This document shows, piece by piece, positions 36,085-43,929 of a stretch of 64,000 bases of DNA. The notes beneath the pieces are model-generated. The model saw only the letters and a program-made list of their open reading frames with translations, had not been told where the DNA came from and did not search any database. The stretch comes from Ga0077527 sp964486865 (GTDB taxonomy: Bacteria; Pseudomonadota; Gammaproteobacteria; Burkholderiales; SG8-41). The translations under genes were made by a program, and so were the position numbers. Each line of letters opens with the position of its first letter. Position 1 is the stretch's first letter. The stretch covers positions 52,920 through 116,919 of the forward strand of contig CAZAOZ010000003.1 in assembly GCA_964486865.1 (NCBI GenBank), written 5' to 3'.

Positions 36085-37512
36085 ATGATCCGCCGAACGA
36101 AAGTTGTGGCTACACTGGGCCCCGCGTCGAGCGACGCCAAAACGCTGGCGCGCATGATCGCCGCAGGGCTGGATGTCGTGCGCATCAATTTTTCCCACGG
36201 CACGCCTGATGAACACCGCGCCCGCGTCAACCTGGTGCGCAGCCTCGCCCGCAAAGCCGGTCGCGCGGTCGGTGTGCTGGTTGATCTGCAGGGCCCGAAA
36301 ATCCGCATCGGCCGCTTCAAGGACAACAAGATCACGCTCAAGCAGGGCGCGAAATTCATTCTCGATGCCGAATGCAAGCTGGGCGATCAGGACACGGTCG
36401 GCCTCGATTACAAGAACCTGCCCAATGACGTGCGGCCTGGCGACACCTTGCTGCTCGATGACGGGCGCATCGTGCTGGGGGTCACCGGCGTGCGCGGTCC
36501 GCGGATCACCACGGTCGTCGAGCAGGGCGGGCCGCTGTCGAACAACAAGGGCATCAACCGCAAGGGCGGCGGGCTGACGGCGCCGGCGCTGACCGAAAAA
36601 GACAAGCAGGACATCAAGCTCGCCGCGGAACTCAAGGCCGATTTTCTCGGCGTATCGTTCCCGCGCTCGGGTGATGACGTGCGCTGGGCGCGCGACCTGC
36701 TGACCAAGGCCGGCGGCCACGGCCTGATCGTATCCAAGATCGAGCGTGCCGAAGCCATCCCGGCGCTGGAAGAAATTCTGGATGCCTCCGATGCCATCAT
36801 GGTGGCGCGCGGCGATCTCGCGGTCGAAGTGGGTGATGCCGTGGTGCCAGCGCTGCAGAAAAAAATGATCCGCATGGCGCGCGAGAAGCAGAAGCTGACC
36901 ATCACCGCGACGCAGATGATGGAATCGATGATTTCCAGCCCGATTCCCACCCGCGCCGAAGTTTCCGACGTGGCGAATGCCGTGCTCGACGGCACCGATG
37001 CCGTGATGCTGTCGGCCGAAACCGCCGCCGGCCAGTATCCCGCCGAAACCATCGCGGCGATGGTGCGTGTCTGCATCGAAGCCGAGAAGGAAGACATGCC
37101 GCAGAACGAGCGGCGGCGCGGCGGCGGCCAGGCCGACGTGGAGCAGGCCATCGCCCGCGCCACCGCGTTCACTTCCGCCGGCCTGTCGGTCAAGGCGATT
37201 GCCGCGATGACCCAGAGCGGCCGCACCGCGCTGATGATGTCGCGGATGTCCACCGCGGTGCCGATTTACGCCATGAGCTCGGTCATTGAAACCCGTCGCC
37301 GCGTGACGCTGTTTCGCGGCGTGCATCCGGTCAAATTCAAGGGTGCGCGCAATCCGGAAAAGGCGCTGCTGATGGCGGAAGATGAATTGCTCAAGCGCGG
37401 CGTCGTGCAGCACGGCGACCTGATCGTGCTGACCATCGGCGAACCCTTCGGCCGTGCCGGCGGTACCAACACCATGAAAATCGTCAAGGTCGGCGAGCAC
37501 CGGAAAAAATGA
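36085..37512 (+). CDS. pyk: Pyruvate kinase
   Basis: Converts phosphoenolpyruvate and ADP to pyruvate and ATP. The 475-residue protein has MIRRTKVVATLGPASSDAKT, RINFSHGTPDEHR, VSKIERAEAIPALEEIL with the catalytic lysine, ARGDLAVEVG, and TATQMMESMISSPIPTRAEV. The C-terminal allosteric domain is present. It follows pgk after 14 bp. A catabolic enzyme directly behind the CO2-fixation genes suggests that the same transcript feeds triose phosphates onward to pyruvate. Confidence 0.96.
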   Translation: MIRRTKVVATLGPASSDAKTLARMIAAGLDVVRINFSHGTPDEHRARVNLVRSLARKAGRAVGVLVDLQGPKIRIGRFKDNKITLKQGAKFILDAECKLGDQDTVGLDYKNLPNDVRPGDTLLLDDGRIVLGVTGVRGPRITTVVEQGGPLSNNKGINRKGGGLTAPALTEKDKQDIKLAAELKADFLGVSFPRSGDDVRWARDLLTKAGGHGLIVSKIERAEAIPALEEILDASDAIMVARGDLAVEVGDAVVPALQKKMIRMAREKQKLTITATQMMESMISSPIPTRAEVSDVANAVLDGTDAVMLSAETAAGQYPAETIAAMVRVCIEAEKEDMPQNERRRGGGQADVEQAIARATAFTSAGLSVKAIAAMTQSGRTALMMSRMSTAVPIYAMSSVIETRRRVTLFRGVHPVKFKGARNPEKALLMAEDELLKRGVVQHGDLIVLTIGEPFGRAGGTNTMKIVKVGEHRKK

Positions 37513-37557
37513 ATGTGGGTGTAAAATGTTGCCCTGATCAGAACCCAAAAGCATTTA

Positions 37558-37645
37558 GCCACAGAGGACACAGAGTTCACAGAGAACTACTTAAACCCTT
37601 GGTCATGATTTTGATTTTCTCTGTGAACTCTGTGTCCTCTGTGGC
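37558..37645. repeat. CACAGAG palindromic element, copy 2 (pyk-aldolase gap)
   Basis: Perfect 29-bp inverted repeat: left arm 37558-37586, right arm 37617-37645, 30-bp spacer. Arm unit structure and outer sequence (GCCACAGAGGACACAGAG) match copy 1. Right after it comes a T-run (ggtttttttgatt), so in this position the hairpin could also act as an intrinsic terminator or attenuator. Confidence 0.9.
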
Positions 37646-37716
37646 TGGTTTTTTTGATTCAACCGCCCTGCATTTTTGATGCGGGGCATTTATATAGACC
37701 GCCAGCAGGAGCAACC

Positions 37717-38751
37717 ATGTCAACAAACGATCTCGCCGCCATCGCCCAGGCCATGGCCGCGCCGGGCAAAGGCATCCTTGCCGCCGATGAGAGCACCGGC
37801 ACCATCGGCAAGCGCTTTGAGAGCATCAACGTCGAGAATACCGAGGAGCATCGCCGCGCCTATCGCGACCTGCTGTTTCTGACGCGTGGGCTGGGCGACC
37901 ATATCAGCGGCGTGATTCTGTACGACGAAACGCTGCGCCAGAAATCCGCCGACGGCACGACGTTCGTCAATCTGCTGTCCGCGAACGGCATCCTGCCCGG
38001 CATCAAGGTCGATACCGGCGCCAAGGATCTGGCGCGCTGCCCCGGCGAAACCGTCACCGAAGGCCTGGACAACCTGCCCAAACGCTGTGCCGAGTACGTC
38101 AAGCTCGGCGCCAAATTCGCCAAGTGGCGCGCCGTGATCAACATCGGCCGCGATATGCCGAGCGCGACCTGCATTGCCGCCAATGCCCACGCGCTGGCGC
38201 GTTACGCCGCGATTTGCCAGGACGCCGGGCTGGTGCCCATCGTCGAGCCCGAAGTCCTGATGGACGGCGACCACGGCATCGAGCGCTGCGAAGAAGTCAC
38301 GGAATGGACATTGAACGCGGTGTATGAAGCGCTGTACCTCAACCGCGTGGTGCTGGAACACTCGGTGCTGAAGCCGTCGATGGTGATTTCGGGCAAGAAA
38401 TGCGCGAAACAGGCGTCGATCGATGAAGTCGCCACGCGTACCGTGCGCGTGCTCAAGCGCACGGTGCCGGCCGCGGTGGCCGGCATCGTGTTCCTGTCGG
38501 GCGGCCAGAGCGATGAAGTCGCTACCGCGCATCTCAATGCGATGAATCAGCAGTTCAAGGGCAATCTGCCGTGGCCGCTGTCGTTTTCGTACGGCCGCGC
38601 GCTGCAGCAGCCGGCGCTCAAAGCCTGGAAAGGCGCGACCGCCAACGTCGCCGCAGCGCAGGCGGCGCTGGCGCACCGCGCGCGGATGAACGGGCTGGCC
38701 AGCCTGGGCCGCTATGCGGCCGAGCTGGAGCGGCAGGCCAAGGCGGCGTAA
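37717..38751 (+). CDS. Fructose-bisphosphate aldolase, class I
   Basis: Schiff-base aldolase unrelated to the class II enzyme in the same cluster. From the ATG at 37717, preceded by an AGGAG ribosome-binding sequence, the protein is 344 residues. It starts MSTNDLAAIAQAMAAPGKGI and has the ADESTGTIGKRF signature, GVILYDETL, KWRAVINIG, and VLKPSMVISG with the Schiff-base lysine. It ends GRYAAELERQAKAA. The frame is open a further 21 codons upstream without a better start. Its position after pyk suggests a glycolytic/gluconeogenic role complementary to cbbA. Confidence 0.93.
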   Translation: MSTNDLAAIAQAMAAPGKGILAADESTGTIGKRFESINVENTEEHRRAYRDLLFLTRGLGDHISGVILYDETLRQKSADGTTFVNLLSANGILPGIKVDTGAKDLARCPGETVTEGLDNLPKRCAEYVKLGAKFAKWRAVINIGRDMPSATCIAANAHALARYAAICQDAGLVPIVEPEVLMDGDHGIERCEEVTEWTLNAVYEALYLNRVVLEHSVLKPSMVISGKKCAKQASIDEVATRTVRVLKRTVPAAVAGIVFLSGGQSDEVATAHLNAMNQQFKGNLPWPLSFSYGRALQQPALKAWKGATANVAAAQAALAHRARMNGLASLGRYAAELERQAKAA

Positions 38752-38829
38752 AAGTTTAATAAAAACAATAAATTATAGATCTGTTAGCGCTTACTCCAAC
38801 CGTGCGGCTGCCCGTTTCCATCATCACCG

Positions 38830-38879
38830 GGTTTGGCTACGGCATAACCTGCATGCGCAGGTTAGCCTCCGCCGAAACC
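38830..38879 (+). ncRNA. Candidate structured 5' leader of the COG0523 gene
   Basis: A nested hairpin can be drawn. The outer helix GGTTTGG (38830-38836) pairs with CC and AAACC (38872-38879, one bulged G), with ctac facing tccg as an internal loop. The inner helix GGC-TAACCTGC (38841-38852, one bulged A) pairs with GCAGGTTAGCC (38857-38867) closed by the tetraloop ATGC. It ends 32 bp before the GTG start. I see no B12-box or other riboswitch signature. Function is inferred only from structure and place. Confidence 0.4.
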
Positions 38880-38911
38880 AGGGCAACCACCTACGGCCTA
38901 TCGCGATCATC

Positions 38912-40018
38912 GTGACACCAGACCGCCGCATACCCGTCAGCGTCATCACTGGTTTTCTGGGCAGCGGCAAAACCACGCTGCTGAACCGGCTGTTGCAGGA
39001 TCCGGCGATGGCCGGCGCCGCGGTGATCATCAATGAGTTCGGCGAGATCGGACTCGACCATCTGCTGATCGCCACGCCCAACGAAAATATAGTCTTGCTG
39101 GCCAGCGGCTGTATTTGCTGCACCTTGCGTGGTGATCTGGTCAACACCTTGCGCGAACTCGATGCGCAGCGCCGCAAAGGCGAAGTTCCCGCATATGACC
39201 GTGTGCTGATCGAAACCACCGGTCTTGCCGATCCGGTGCCTATAGTGCAAACCGTGATAACGGACGAACGGCTGGCGCCGCACTACGGTCTGGACAGCGT
39301 GATAACGCTGGTCGATGCGGTCAATGGTTTTGCTCAACTTGATGCACAGCCCGAATCAGTCAAACAGGCTGCCATTGCCGATCGGCTGCTGATTACCAAA
39401 ACCGATCTGGCGGCGCCATCCGATGTTCAAGCACTGACGGCGCGGCTCGTCGAACTCAATCCCGGGGCGCAGGTATTGACGGTGGCGCATGGCGAAGTGG
39501 CCCCTGCGATGCTGTTCGGCGCAACGATCGATGCGACGGCGCGTCAGGCAGAAATCGCGGCGTGGTTGCGCGACACGGAATACGTGCGCGTTGAAGCGCA
39601 ACAAAACCTCAGCCCCGGCGCCCGCGCCGAGCCGCACGATGCCCGCATTCAATCCTACTGCATTCATCTGGACGATCCCGTCACGAGGGCCGGATTGACT
39701 TCGTGGCTGATTGCGCTGGCTTCGTTGCACGGCGCGGATCTGCTGCGTGTCAAAGGCCTGCTCAATGTTGAAGGTGAACCGGTCGTCGTTCAAGCCGTGC
39801 AAACCCTGATTCACGAACCGGTTACGCTGGCGCGCTGGCCCGATGACAATCGTCGATCGCGCCTGGTATTTATCGCACGTGGCATGGATCGCGCCGCGAT
39901 CGAAGCCACGCTGGACATGCTGCGCTGGAAGTCCACATTTCCTGAGGGAACCGGCGTGCCGAAACCGGACCCGCAGGCCTACGCGCGTTTTGTCGCGGCG
40001 ATGAGCAAGGTGCATTGA
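38912..40018 (+). CDS. COG0523-family GTPase (CobW/ZnuG-like metallochaperone)
   Basis: G3E-family P-loop GTPase implicated in delivering metals such as zinc or cobalt. From a GTG at 38912 the protein is 368 residues. It shows Walker A ITGFLGSGKTTLLNRLL, the metal-binding motif GCICCTLRGD (CxCC), ETTGLADPVP, and TKTDL for guanine specificity. The C-terminal COG0523 domain includes LLRVKGLLNVEGEPVVVQ. The frame is open back to 38714 inside the aldolase gene, but the family N-terminus begins here. Metal specificity cannot be told from sequence. Confidence 0.85.
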   Translation: MTPDRRIPVSVITGFLGSGKTTLLNRLLQDPAMAGAAVIINEFGEIGLDHLLIATPNENIVLLASGCICCTLRGDLVNTLRELDAQRRKGEVPAYDRVLIETTGLADPVPIVQTVITDERLAPHYGLDSVITLVDAVNGFAQLDAQPESVKQAAIADRLLITKTDLAAPSDVQALTARLVELNPGAQVLTVAHGEVAPAMLFGATIDATARQAEIAAWLRDTEYVRVEAQQNLSPGARAEPHDARIQSYCIHLDDPVTRAGLTSWLIALASLHGADLLRVKGLLNVEGEPVVVQAVQTLIHEPVTLARWPDDNRRSRLVFIARGMDRAAIEATLDMLRWKSTFPEGTGVPKPDPQAYARFVAAMSKVH

Positions 40019-40175
40019 TCCTGCCTGCTCATACAGCTCATTCACTGCCGATGTTCTTGACATTCAGAGAGTGATTACTTAGTTTCGATGTTTCATTGAA
40101 CGCACGCGTCCGGCGTTTGCAAGCGCCGCCGCGAGTCATTTTTTTCAGTCATCGTTTTCCGGAGGAATTTCCCGC

Positions 40176-41525
40176 ATGTTCGATTTCAAACCCCCGGAGG
40201 CCAAGGGGCCGGTCCGCGTACTCAAGGGCGGCATGCTCATCGACGGCAACGGCGGCAAGCCGGTCAAGGATCCGGTGATCCTGCTCGAAGGCCGCCGCAT
40301 CAAGCAGGTCGGCACCAAGGGCAAGGTCAAAATCCCCGCCAAGGCCGAAGTCATCGACTGCGGCGGTGCGACGCTGATGCCGGGACTGATGGACGTGCAT
40401 TTGCATACCATGATGTTCAACTGCCTGACGTTTCACAATTACCGTGTCGCGCAGTGGGAAATCACGCCGGAGCTGCAGCAGATGTACGGCCTGTTCCATG
40501 CGCAACTGTGTTTCGACATGGGCTTCACCACGTTGCGCGACCTCGGTCTCAATTCCAGCCGCGGTCTGCTGACGGCGCATCTGTGTGCGATCCGCGATTC
40601 GATCAACGCCGGTGTCATCGAAGGCCCGCGCATGCTGATCGGCGGTTTCACCACCATCACCGGCTCGCACCTGGATCTGATTCAGCCGCGCGCCGCGCAA
40701 CGCTTTGGCTTCCAGACAGCCGACGGTCCGTGGGAACTCCGGAAGCTGGCGCGCACCAATTTGCTGGCGGGCTGCGACATCATCAAGACCTGCGCCACCG
40801 GCGGCGGGGGCACCGACAAGGAAGAGCCGGACATCCGCAACATGACGCAGGAAGAAATGGACGCCATCGTCGATGAGGCCCATGCCTTTCACAAGATCGC
40901 TGCGGTGCACTGTTTCACGCCCGCCGGCCAGCGCATGGCGCTCGCCGCCGGTGCAGATACCATCGAGCACATGGTGTTCCACGAGGACGAAACCATAGAC
41001 ATGATCGCCGAAGCCGGCACCTGGATGACGCCGACGCTGCTGCATCGCACCGATCACGCCATCGAGACGCGCCGCGATCAGGGCACTTCGCAGTTCGTGT
41101 TGAACAAAATGAAAGCGCTGCAGCCGTACTGCTTCGAAACCTTCCAGAAAATGCACAAGGCCGGAGTCAACATCGCGCTGGGCACCGACATGGGGTTTGA
41201 CCCCGAAATGGGCACCAATGCCCGCGAAATGGAAATCTACGTCAAGCTCGGCATGAAGCCGATGGAAGCCATTCTGTCGGCCACGCGCAATGCCGCGCAG
41301 GCGGTCAAGCTGGACAAGGATCTCGGCACCATCGAAGCCGGCAAGTTCGCCGACATCATCGCCGTCAAGGGCGATCCGCTGAAAGACATCCGCGTATTCC
41401 AGGACAAGAAAAACATCCAGCTGGTAATGAAGGAAGGCCGCATCTACGCCGACCGCCGTCCCGGACACGACAAGAACGTGGTCAGCGTGACGCCGCGCGA
41501 CTGGAAGAAGATTGACTACCTGTAA
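40176..41525 (+). CDS. Metal-dependent amidohydrolase (imidazolonepropionase/prolidase-like)
   Basis: A 449-residue member of the amidohydrolase superfamily, close in layout to the COG1228 group. Metal ligands are the HLH of GLMDVHLHTMM, the residue in IIKTCATGGG, HCFTPAGQ, IEHMVFHE, and LGTDMGFDP with the active-site aspartate. An N-terminal beta-sandwich segment (LKGGMLIDGNGGKPVKDPVI) and its C-terminal counterpart frame the barrel. A GGAGG ribosome-binding sequence precedes it. It heads a same-strand run with a cupin, aconitase X subunits and a Bug receptor, suggesting catabolism of an organic acid or amide whose identity is not evident. Confidence 0.8.
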   Translation: MFDFKPPEAKGPVRVLKGGMLIDGNGGKPVKDPVILLEGRRIKQVGTKGKVKIPAKAEVIDCGGATLMPGLMDVHLHTMMFNCLTFHNYRVAQWEITPELQQMYGLFHAQLCFDMGFTTLRDLGLNSSRGLLTAHLCAIRDSINAGVIEGPRMLIGGFTTITGSHLDLIQPRAAQRFGFQTADGPWELRKLARTNLLAGCDIIKTCATGGGGTDKEEPDIRNMTQEEMDAIVDEAHAFHKIAAVHCFTPAGQRMALAAGADTIEHMVFHEDETIDMIAEAGTWMTPTLLHRTDHAIETRRDQGTSQFVLNKMKALQPYCFETFQKMHKAGVNIALGTDMGFDPEMGTNAREMEIYVKLGMKPMEAILSATRNAAQAVKLDKDLGTIEAGKFADIIAVKGDPLKDIRVFQDKKNIQLVMKEGRIYADRRPGHDKNVVSVTPRDWKKIDYL

Positions 41526-41564
41526 GGCGTGAACGGTTGAACGTGAAAATTTAAGGAGTTAAGA

Positions 41565-42068
41565 ATGGCCGCAGCAAAGAAAGCAGCAAAGACCAAAACC
41601 GCAGGCGCGATCCGCGCCGGCAACGGAAAATATCAATTCCGTCTGTCGAAGCTGAAAAAAGTGCCGGCCGGCACGGGCTATTCGACTTCGCACGGCGGCG
41701 TGGTCGAAGGCGAGCGCATACTCGTCGGCTATATTCACAAGCCGCGCGGCACCGGCTCGCGCATGCACACGCACAAGAACGAACAGCTGAACTACGTGGT
41801 GCAGGGCACGCTGAAAGGCTCCGTCAATGGCAAACGGGTAGTCGCGCCTGCCGGCACGCTGATCTACATCCCGGCCAACGCACCGCACACCCTGGTATCG
41901 ACCAAGGAAAAGGATGTTATTTTTATCGCTATCAAGGATCTGTCGCAGGGCATCATCGGCATGGCGGTCGATGGCACCATGACCGGTCCGCATTTTGAAA
42001 AAGGGTTTGGCCCGGCAGCGAAAGCGCGCAAAAAACCAAAACGCGCGCTGCCGCAAGGCGATAAATAG
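41565..42068 (+). CDS. Cupin-domain protein
   Basis: A 167-residue protein with a Lys/Ala-rich N-terminus (MAAAKKAAKTKTAGA) and a single cupin barrel. The first motif is GSRMHTHKNEQLNYVVQG and the second PAGTLIYIPANAPHTLVS, giving His/Glu metal ligands. The tail is again basic (KARKKPKRALPQGDK). A strong AAGGAG ribosome-binding sequence precedes it. It lies 39 bp after the amidohydrolase. Single-domain cupins can be small-molecule sensors, isomerases or dioxygenases; none can be chosen here. Confidence 0.75.
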   Translation: MAAAKKAAKTKTAGAIRAGNGKYQFRLSKLKKVPAGTGYSTSHGGVVEGERILVGYIHKPRGTGSRMHTHKNEQLNYVVQGTLKGSVNGKRVVAPAGTLIYIPANAPHTLVSTKEKDVIFIAIKDLSQGIIGMAVDGTMTGPHFEKGFGPAAKARKKPKRALPQGDK

Positions 42069-42098
42069 TCAATAAAAACAACTAGTTACAACAAAATC

Positions 42099-43343
42099 AT
42101 GCGCCTGACCGCGGAGGAGAAAAAAATGCTGCGCGGGGGCATGGGCGTCGCGGCGCAGGAAGCGCTGCAACTGCAGCTCGAGGTCGGCAAGTTTTTTGGC
42201 GCCAGACGTTTTGTGCCGGTATCGAACGTGCACATGATGGGCGACATCGAGGTCATGGGTGACTCCGGCAAGTCCTTCCTCGAGCGCGCGGCAAAACTCG
42301 GCGCGAAGTGCCTGCGGCCGACCACCACCAATGCCCGCTGCATCGACTTTGCCTACGTCGATCAACTGCAGCAGAACCCCGACGAAGCGCGCAAGGAAAA
42401 AGAGCTGATCGCCTGTCTGCGCAAGATGGACGTCATCACCGCCGACACTTGCATCAATTACCAGACGCTGTACCAGCCGCACCTCGGCGAACACGTGGCC
42501 TGGGGTGATACCGGCACGGTGATTTATGCCAATTCGGTGTTCGGCGCGCGCTCCAACTTCGAGGCGGGGCCGGCGGCGCTGGCTGCGGGCATCACCGGCC
42601 GCGTGCCGGAATACGGTTTTCATCTCGATGTACACCGCCGCGGCTCATTTCAGGTCAATCTGAAAGCCGATCTCAACGATCTCGCCGACTGGGGCGCCGT
42701 CGGCAAAATCGTCGGCACGGCGCACCAGGATTATTACGCGGTGCCGGTGTTTAACGGGGTGAAGCAGCGTCCAACGGCAGACGAACTGAAGCACCTCGGC
42801 GCATCGCTGGCAAGCTACGGCTCGATGGGCATGTTCCACATGGTCGGCGTGACGCCGGAAGCGCCCACGCTGAAAGCGGCCTTCGGCGGCAACAAGCCGA
42901 AAGAAATCATCACCATCACCAACCGCGATATCGAGCGCGTCTATGGCGGCTACGACACGCAGCGCAATCCGCTGAACCTGGTGGTGTTCTCCGGGCCGCA
43001 GCAATCGCTGTTTGAAATGAAAACCCTGGCGGACCTGCTCGCCGGGCGCAAAGTGCATGCCGGCAGCCAGTTGTTCGTGACCACCAGCAACGGCGTCAAA
43101 AGCGCCGCCCGCGAACTGGGTTACCTGCAGACCATCGAGCAATCCGGCGCCACGGTGCTCGAAGGTGTGTGTTTTTACATCCTGCAGAATCTGCCGCAAA
43201 TGCGCGTGCGCGAGGGCTGGAGCAACCTGGTGACCAATTCGGCGAAGCTCGCCAACATCATCGGCGCACACAAATTCAACACCATCCTGCGTCGCACCGC
43301 CGAATGCGTGGACATCGCCTGCACCGGCAAGGATGTGCGTTAA
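42099..43343 (+). CDS. Aconitase X catalytic (large) subunit, DUF521
   Basis: Large part of an aconitase X (AcnX) enzyme, an iron-sulfur hydro-lyase family whose characterised members include cis-3-hydroxy-L-proline dehydratase and archaeal mevalonate-5-phosphate dehydratase. The 414-residue protein begins LTAEEKKMLRGGMGVAAQEA, the family N-terminus. It has VSNVHMMGD, TTTNARCIDF, TADTCINYQ and the C-terminal GVKSAARELG with LEGVCFYI; the cysteines in these segments are candidate cluster ligands. A strong GGAGGAG precedes an in-frame ATG at 42126, but family conservation favours 42099. The substrate is unknown. Confidence 0.85.
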   Translation: MRLTAEEKKMLRGGMGVAAQEALQLQLEVGKFFGARRFVPVSNVHMMGDIEVMGDSGKSFLERAAKLGAKCLRPTTTNARCIDFAYVDQLQQNPDEARKEKELIACLRKMDVITADTCINYQTLYQPHLGEHVAWGDTGTVIYANSVFGARSNFEAGPAALAAGITGRVPEYGFHLDVHRRGSFQVNLKADLNDLADWGAVGKIVGTAHQDYYAVPVFNGVKQRPTADELKHLGASLASYGSMGMFHMVGVTPEAPTLKAAFGGNKPKEIITITNRDIERVYGGYDTQRNPLNLVVFSGPQQSLFEMKTLADLLAGRKVHAGSQLFVTTSNGVKSAARELGYLQTIEQSGATVLEGVCFYILQNLPQMRVREGWSNLVTNSAKLANIIGAHKFNTILRRTAECVDIACTGKDVR

Positions 43344-43365
43344 GCATGAACATCGAAATTCTTTT

Positions 43366-43440
43366 GCCACAGAGAACACAGAGGCCACAGAGAGAAACGG
43401 CGCAAGGATTTTTCTCTGTGAACTCTGTGTTCTCTGTGGC
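43366..43440. repeat. CACAGAG palindromic element, copy 3 (between the AcnX subunits)
   Basis: Left arm from 43366 (GCCACAGAGAACACAGAG...) and right arm to 43440 (...TTCTCTGTGGC) pair over most of about 30 bp, with a short spacer and a couple of mismatches plus a 2-bp offset near the inner end. It separates the large- and small-subunit genes of aconitase X and is followed by TAAAAGG, like copy 1. It is shorter and less perfect than copy 2. Confidence 0.85.
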
Positions 43441-43455
43441 TAAAAGGTTTTTGCA

Positions 43456-43899
43456 GTGAGCCGCAATGTCAAAATCAAAGTGAAGCGCGCCTTCGGCGCT
43501 GTTGTCGAAGGCGAGGCGCTGGTGTCCACCGAAGGTTTTTCGCCGCGCTACGATCTCGATCGCTGGAGCGGCCTGATTTCGCGCCCCGGCCACGCGCTGG
43601 AAGGCCATAACATCAAGGACAAGATCCTGATCACGCCCAGCGCCAAGGGCGGCATCGCCGCCGGGTGGGCGTTCTACGACATCCAGCACAAAGGCATCGC
43701 GCCGAAAGCCTTCGTATTCGGCGTCACCAACCCGGTGATGGTGCAGGGCGCGGTGTTTGCCGGCATCACCATCACCGAGGGCTGGTCGGCGAGCCCGTAT
43801 GACCATATCCGCACCGGCGACATCGTGCGCGTCGATCCGGCAAACAAGACACTCACGCTGATCCGTCGCGGCAGTCCGGTATCATCCGCATCACGCTGA
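43456..43899 (+). CDS. Aconitase X small (swivel) subunit, DUF126
   Basis: Small partner of the AcnX large subunit; the two halves are fused in some organisms. The 147-residue protein starts at a GTG (43456) with a weak ribosome-binding sequence. It shows the DUF126 pattern: VVEGEALVSTEGFSPRYDLD, ISRPGHALEGHNIKDKIL, SAKGGIAAGWAFYDI. This is the swivelling domain that closes over the active site. The tail after LTLIRRG is not conserved. A hairpin repeat separates it from the large subunit, which is unusual for tightly coupled subunits. Confidence 0.85.
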   Translation: MSRNVKIKVKRAFGAVVEGEALVSTEGFSPRYDLDRWSGLISRPGHALEGHNIKDKILITPSAKGGIAAGWAFYDIQHKGIAPKAFVFGVTNPVMVQGAVFAGITITEGWSASPYDHIRTGDIVRVDPANKTLTLIRRGSPVSSASR

Positions 43900-43929
43900 T
43901 AGACCTGTTTTCATCCGGAGGAGAATCTG

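Noticed and set aside
38752..38911. Cobalamin riboswitch before the COG0523 gene
   Set aside because: No B12-box-like sequence and the folded region is far too short for that riboswitch class.
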